A stretch of 64,000 bases of DNA from Azohydromonas lata NBRC 102462 (lineage in GTDB: Bacteria; Pseudomonadota; Gammaproteobacteria; Burkholderiales; Burkholderiaceae_C), in contig NZ_BCTC01000001.1 in assembly GCF_001571085.1 (NCBI RefSeq), positions 62,001-126,000 on the forward strand, in the 5' to 3' direction. The notes below the pieces were generated by a model. The model ran no database searches and had not been told where the DNA came from. It saw only the letters and a list, made by a program, of their open reading frames with translations. How positions within the stretch are numbered: the stretch's first letter is position 1; the number at the start of each line of letters is the position of its first letter. Below are positions 61,569 to 64,000 of the stretch, piece by piece. The translations under genes were made by a program, and so were the position numbers.

Positions 61569-62491
61569 GCGACCTCCTCGACCTGCTCGCCGCCGCCCCC
61601 TTCTGGGTCGCCGTGCTGCGCATCGCCACGCCGCTGCTGCTGGGCACCCTGGGCGTGCTGCTGTGCGAGCGCGCGGGCGTGCTCAACCTGGGCGTGGAAG
61701 GCATCATGGTGGCCGGCGCCTTCGCCGGCTGGTTAACCGTGTACGCCGGCATGGGCCTGTGGACGGGCGTGCTGGTGGCAGCAGGCGTGGGCGCGCTGCT
61801 GGGCCTGCTGCACGCCTTCCTGACCGTCACGCTGGCGCTGAGCCAGCACGTGGCCGGGCTGGGCCTCACGCTGCTGGCGACCAGCCTGGCCAGCTACGCC
61901 TACCGCGTGAGCTTTCCCAAGGTGGAGCGCCCGCCCACCATCACGCCCTTCGAGCCCATGGGGGAGTTGCCTATTCCCGTGCTGGCCGAGCAGACGCCGC
62001 TGACGCTGCTGGCCCTGCTGCTGGTGCCGCTGCTGGCCTACGGGCTGCAGCGCACGCCGCTGGGCCTGGCGCTGCGCATGGTGGGCGAGAACCCGGCGGC
62101 GGCGGAGGGGCAAGGCTTGTCGGTGGCGCGGCTGCGCACGGGCGCGGTGGTGGCGGGCTCGGCGCTCATGGGCGTGGCGGGGGCCTTCCTGACGCTGTCG
62201 GCCTTCAACGCCTTCTACTTCAACATGGTCAACGGCCGCGGCTGGGTGTGCGTGGCGCTGGTCGTGTTCGCCTCGTGGCGGCCGGGCAAGGCGCTGCTCG
62301 GCGCGCTGCTGTTCGCCTTCTTCGACGCGCTGCAGTTGCGGCTGCAACAGGCCGGCGGCGAGGCCGCCATTCCCTACCAGTTCTACCTCATGCTGCCCTA
62401 TGCCATGGCCATCGTCGCGCTCGTCGTGATGGCACGGCGGGCGGCTTATCCTCAAGCCTTGATGAAGCCCTACCGCAAGGGCGAGCGCTAG
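61565..62491 (+). CDS. ABC transporter permease, subunit 2
   Basis: 308 residues, about nine transmembrane helices. LLGTLGVLLCERAGVLNLGVEG at residues 27-48 is the hallmark of the second nucleoside-type permease, and TPLGLALRMVGENPAAAEG is the conserved coupling-loop region. Translationally coupled to permease 1. The GTP cyclohydrolase II-like gene follows after 26 bases. Confidence 0.92.
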   Translation: MSDLLDLLAAAPFWVAVLRIATPLLLGTLGVLLCERAGVLNLGVEGIMVAGAFAGWLTVYAGMGLWTGVLVAAGVGALLGLLHAFLTVTLALSQHVAGLGLTLLATSLASYAYRVSFPKVERPPTITPFEPMGELPIPVLAEQTPLTLLALLLVPLLAYGLQRTPLGLALRMVGENPAAAEGQGLSVARLRTGAVVAGSALMGVAGAFLTLSAFNAFYFNMVNGRGWVCVALVVFASWRPGKALLGALLFAFFDALQLRLQQAGGEAAIPYQFYLMLPYAMAIVALVVMARRAAYPQALMKPYRKGER

Positions 62492-62517
62492 CGACCAGCA
62501 GCAGGAAGGAGACCGTG

Positions 62518-63775
<1,258 letters not shown>

Positions 63776-63786
<11 letters not shown>

Positions 63787-64000
63787 CCTCCACCCCACGC
63801 TGACGCCCGGCGACGTCTCCGAGGGCGTGCGGCGGCTGCGCCAGGCCGCCACGGTGCGCGAACGCTGCGCCCACATCACCCAGGGCGTGCGGGAGGGCCG
63901 CTCCGAGCACTTCCGGCTGGACGAAGGGCGGCTGGACGCGGTGGCGCAACGCATCGCGGCGCTCACGCAATCGCGCTTCCCCGACGGGCGCATTCCGCTG
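63776..64000 (+). CDS. DUF1688 (URC4 type) protein, 5' part only
   Basis: The first 75 codons run off the right edge. The visible part, LTPGDVSEGVRRLRQAATVRERC then SEHFRLDEGRLDAVAQRI, matches the N-terminus of DUF1688 proteins (URC4/Urg3), needed with URC1 for uracil use as nitrogen source; the reaction is not established. A TTG at 63776 has AAGGGG seven bases upstream; an in-frame ATG at 63740 without such a site is the alternative. Either overlaps the preceding gene, so coupling is likely. Confidence 0.72.

Overview
The window is a dense, GC-rich chromosomal segment of a betaproteobacterium, most likely order Burkholderiales and of Comamonadaceae type. That assignment is an inference from gene content and order: yhdP next to glnE, mreBCD-mrdAB divergent from gatCAB, pyrE near exonuclease III, tctD/tctE-like two-component genes, and REP-like repeats that translate as RFRGHD. 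Almost everything is chromosomal housekeeping. I see no insertion sequence, prophage, CRISPR array, rRNA or tRNA gene. Intergenic space is short, and the few long gaps hold most of the unusual signals.

Layout. 1-9.5 kb: the 5' part of a secreted subtilase (cut by the window edge), gapA and tkt on the minus strand, a hemerythrin-domain protein, a 576-bp gap with a cluster of DnaA-box-like sites, murU, a UbiH-type hydroxylase, an AT-richer NlpC/P60-like gene and a nitrilase-family amidase. 9.5-19.6 kb: yhdP divergent from glnE, a rhombosortase, a ferritin-like desaturase, a gap with an orphan plus-strand terminator (possible sRNA), and corA. 19.8-23.2 kb: two TerC-family membrane proteins. One has a yybP-ykoY (manganese) riboswitch and is followed closely by a small unknown gene and a Ser/Thr kinase. 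23.3-30.2 kb: sucCD, recX-recA with an SOS box, and a response regulator/histidine kinase pair.

30.3-40.6 kb: the cell-shape cluster mreB-mreC-mreD-mrdA-mrdB reading left, then gatCAB reading right, then pyrE. 40.7-50 kb: acyltransferase, exonuclease III, esterase, a DUF1615 lipoprotein, an MBL-fold hydrolase, an M48 peptidase, an AmpG-like permease, an ECF sigma/anti-sigma pair and divergent trxC. 50-57.7 kb: a REP-like inverted pair, a PAS histidine kinase, a uracil/xanthine permease, and purB-pyrF followed by a hybrid histidine kinase. 57.9-64 kb: a BMP-type nucleoside ABC transporter (binding protein, ATPase, two permeases) running straight into a GTP cyclohydrolase II homologue (URC1 type) and the start of a DUF1688 (URC4 type) gene.

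Themes. Pyrimidine metabolism recurs (pyrE, pyrF, uracil permease, URC-type cluster), as does cell-wall synthesis and recycling (mre/mrd, murU, ampG). The least routine signals are the DnaA-box cluster with inverted arms, the riboswitch-kinase operon with a possible leader peptide, an intrinsic terminator lying inside the recX reading frame, the orphan terminator with a C/U-rich anti-Shine-Dalgarno tract, and the URC-type uracil catabolism locus fused to a dedicated importer.
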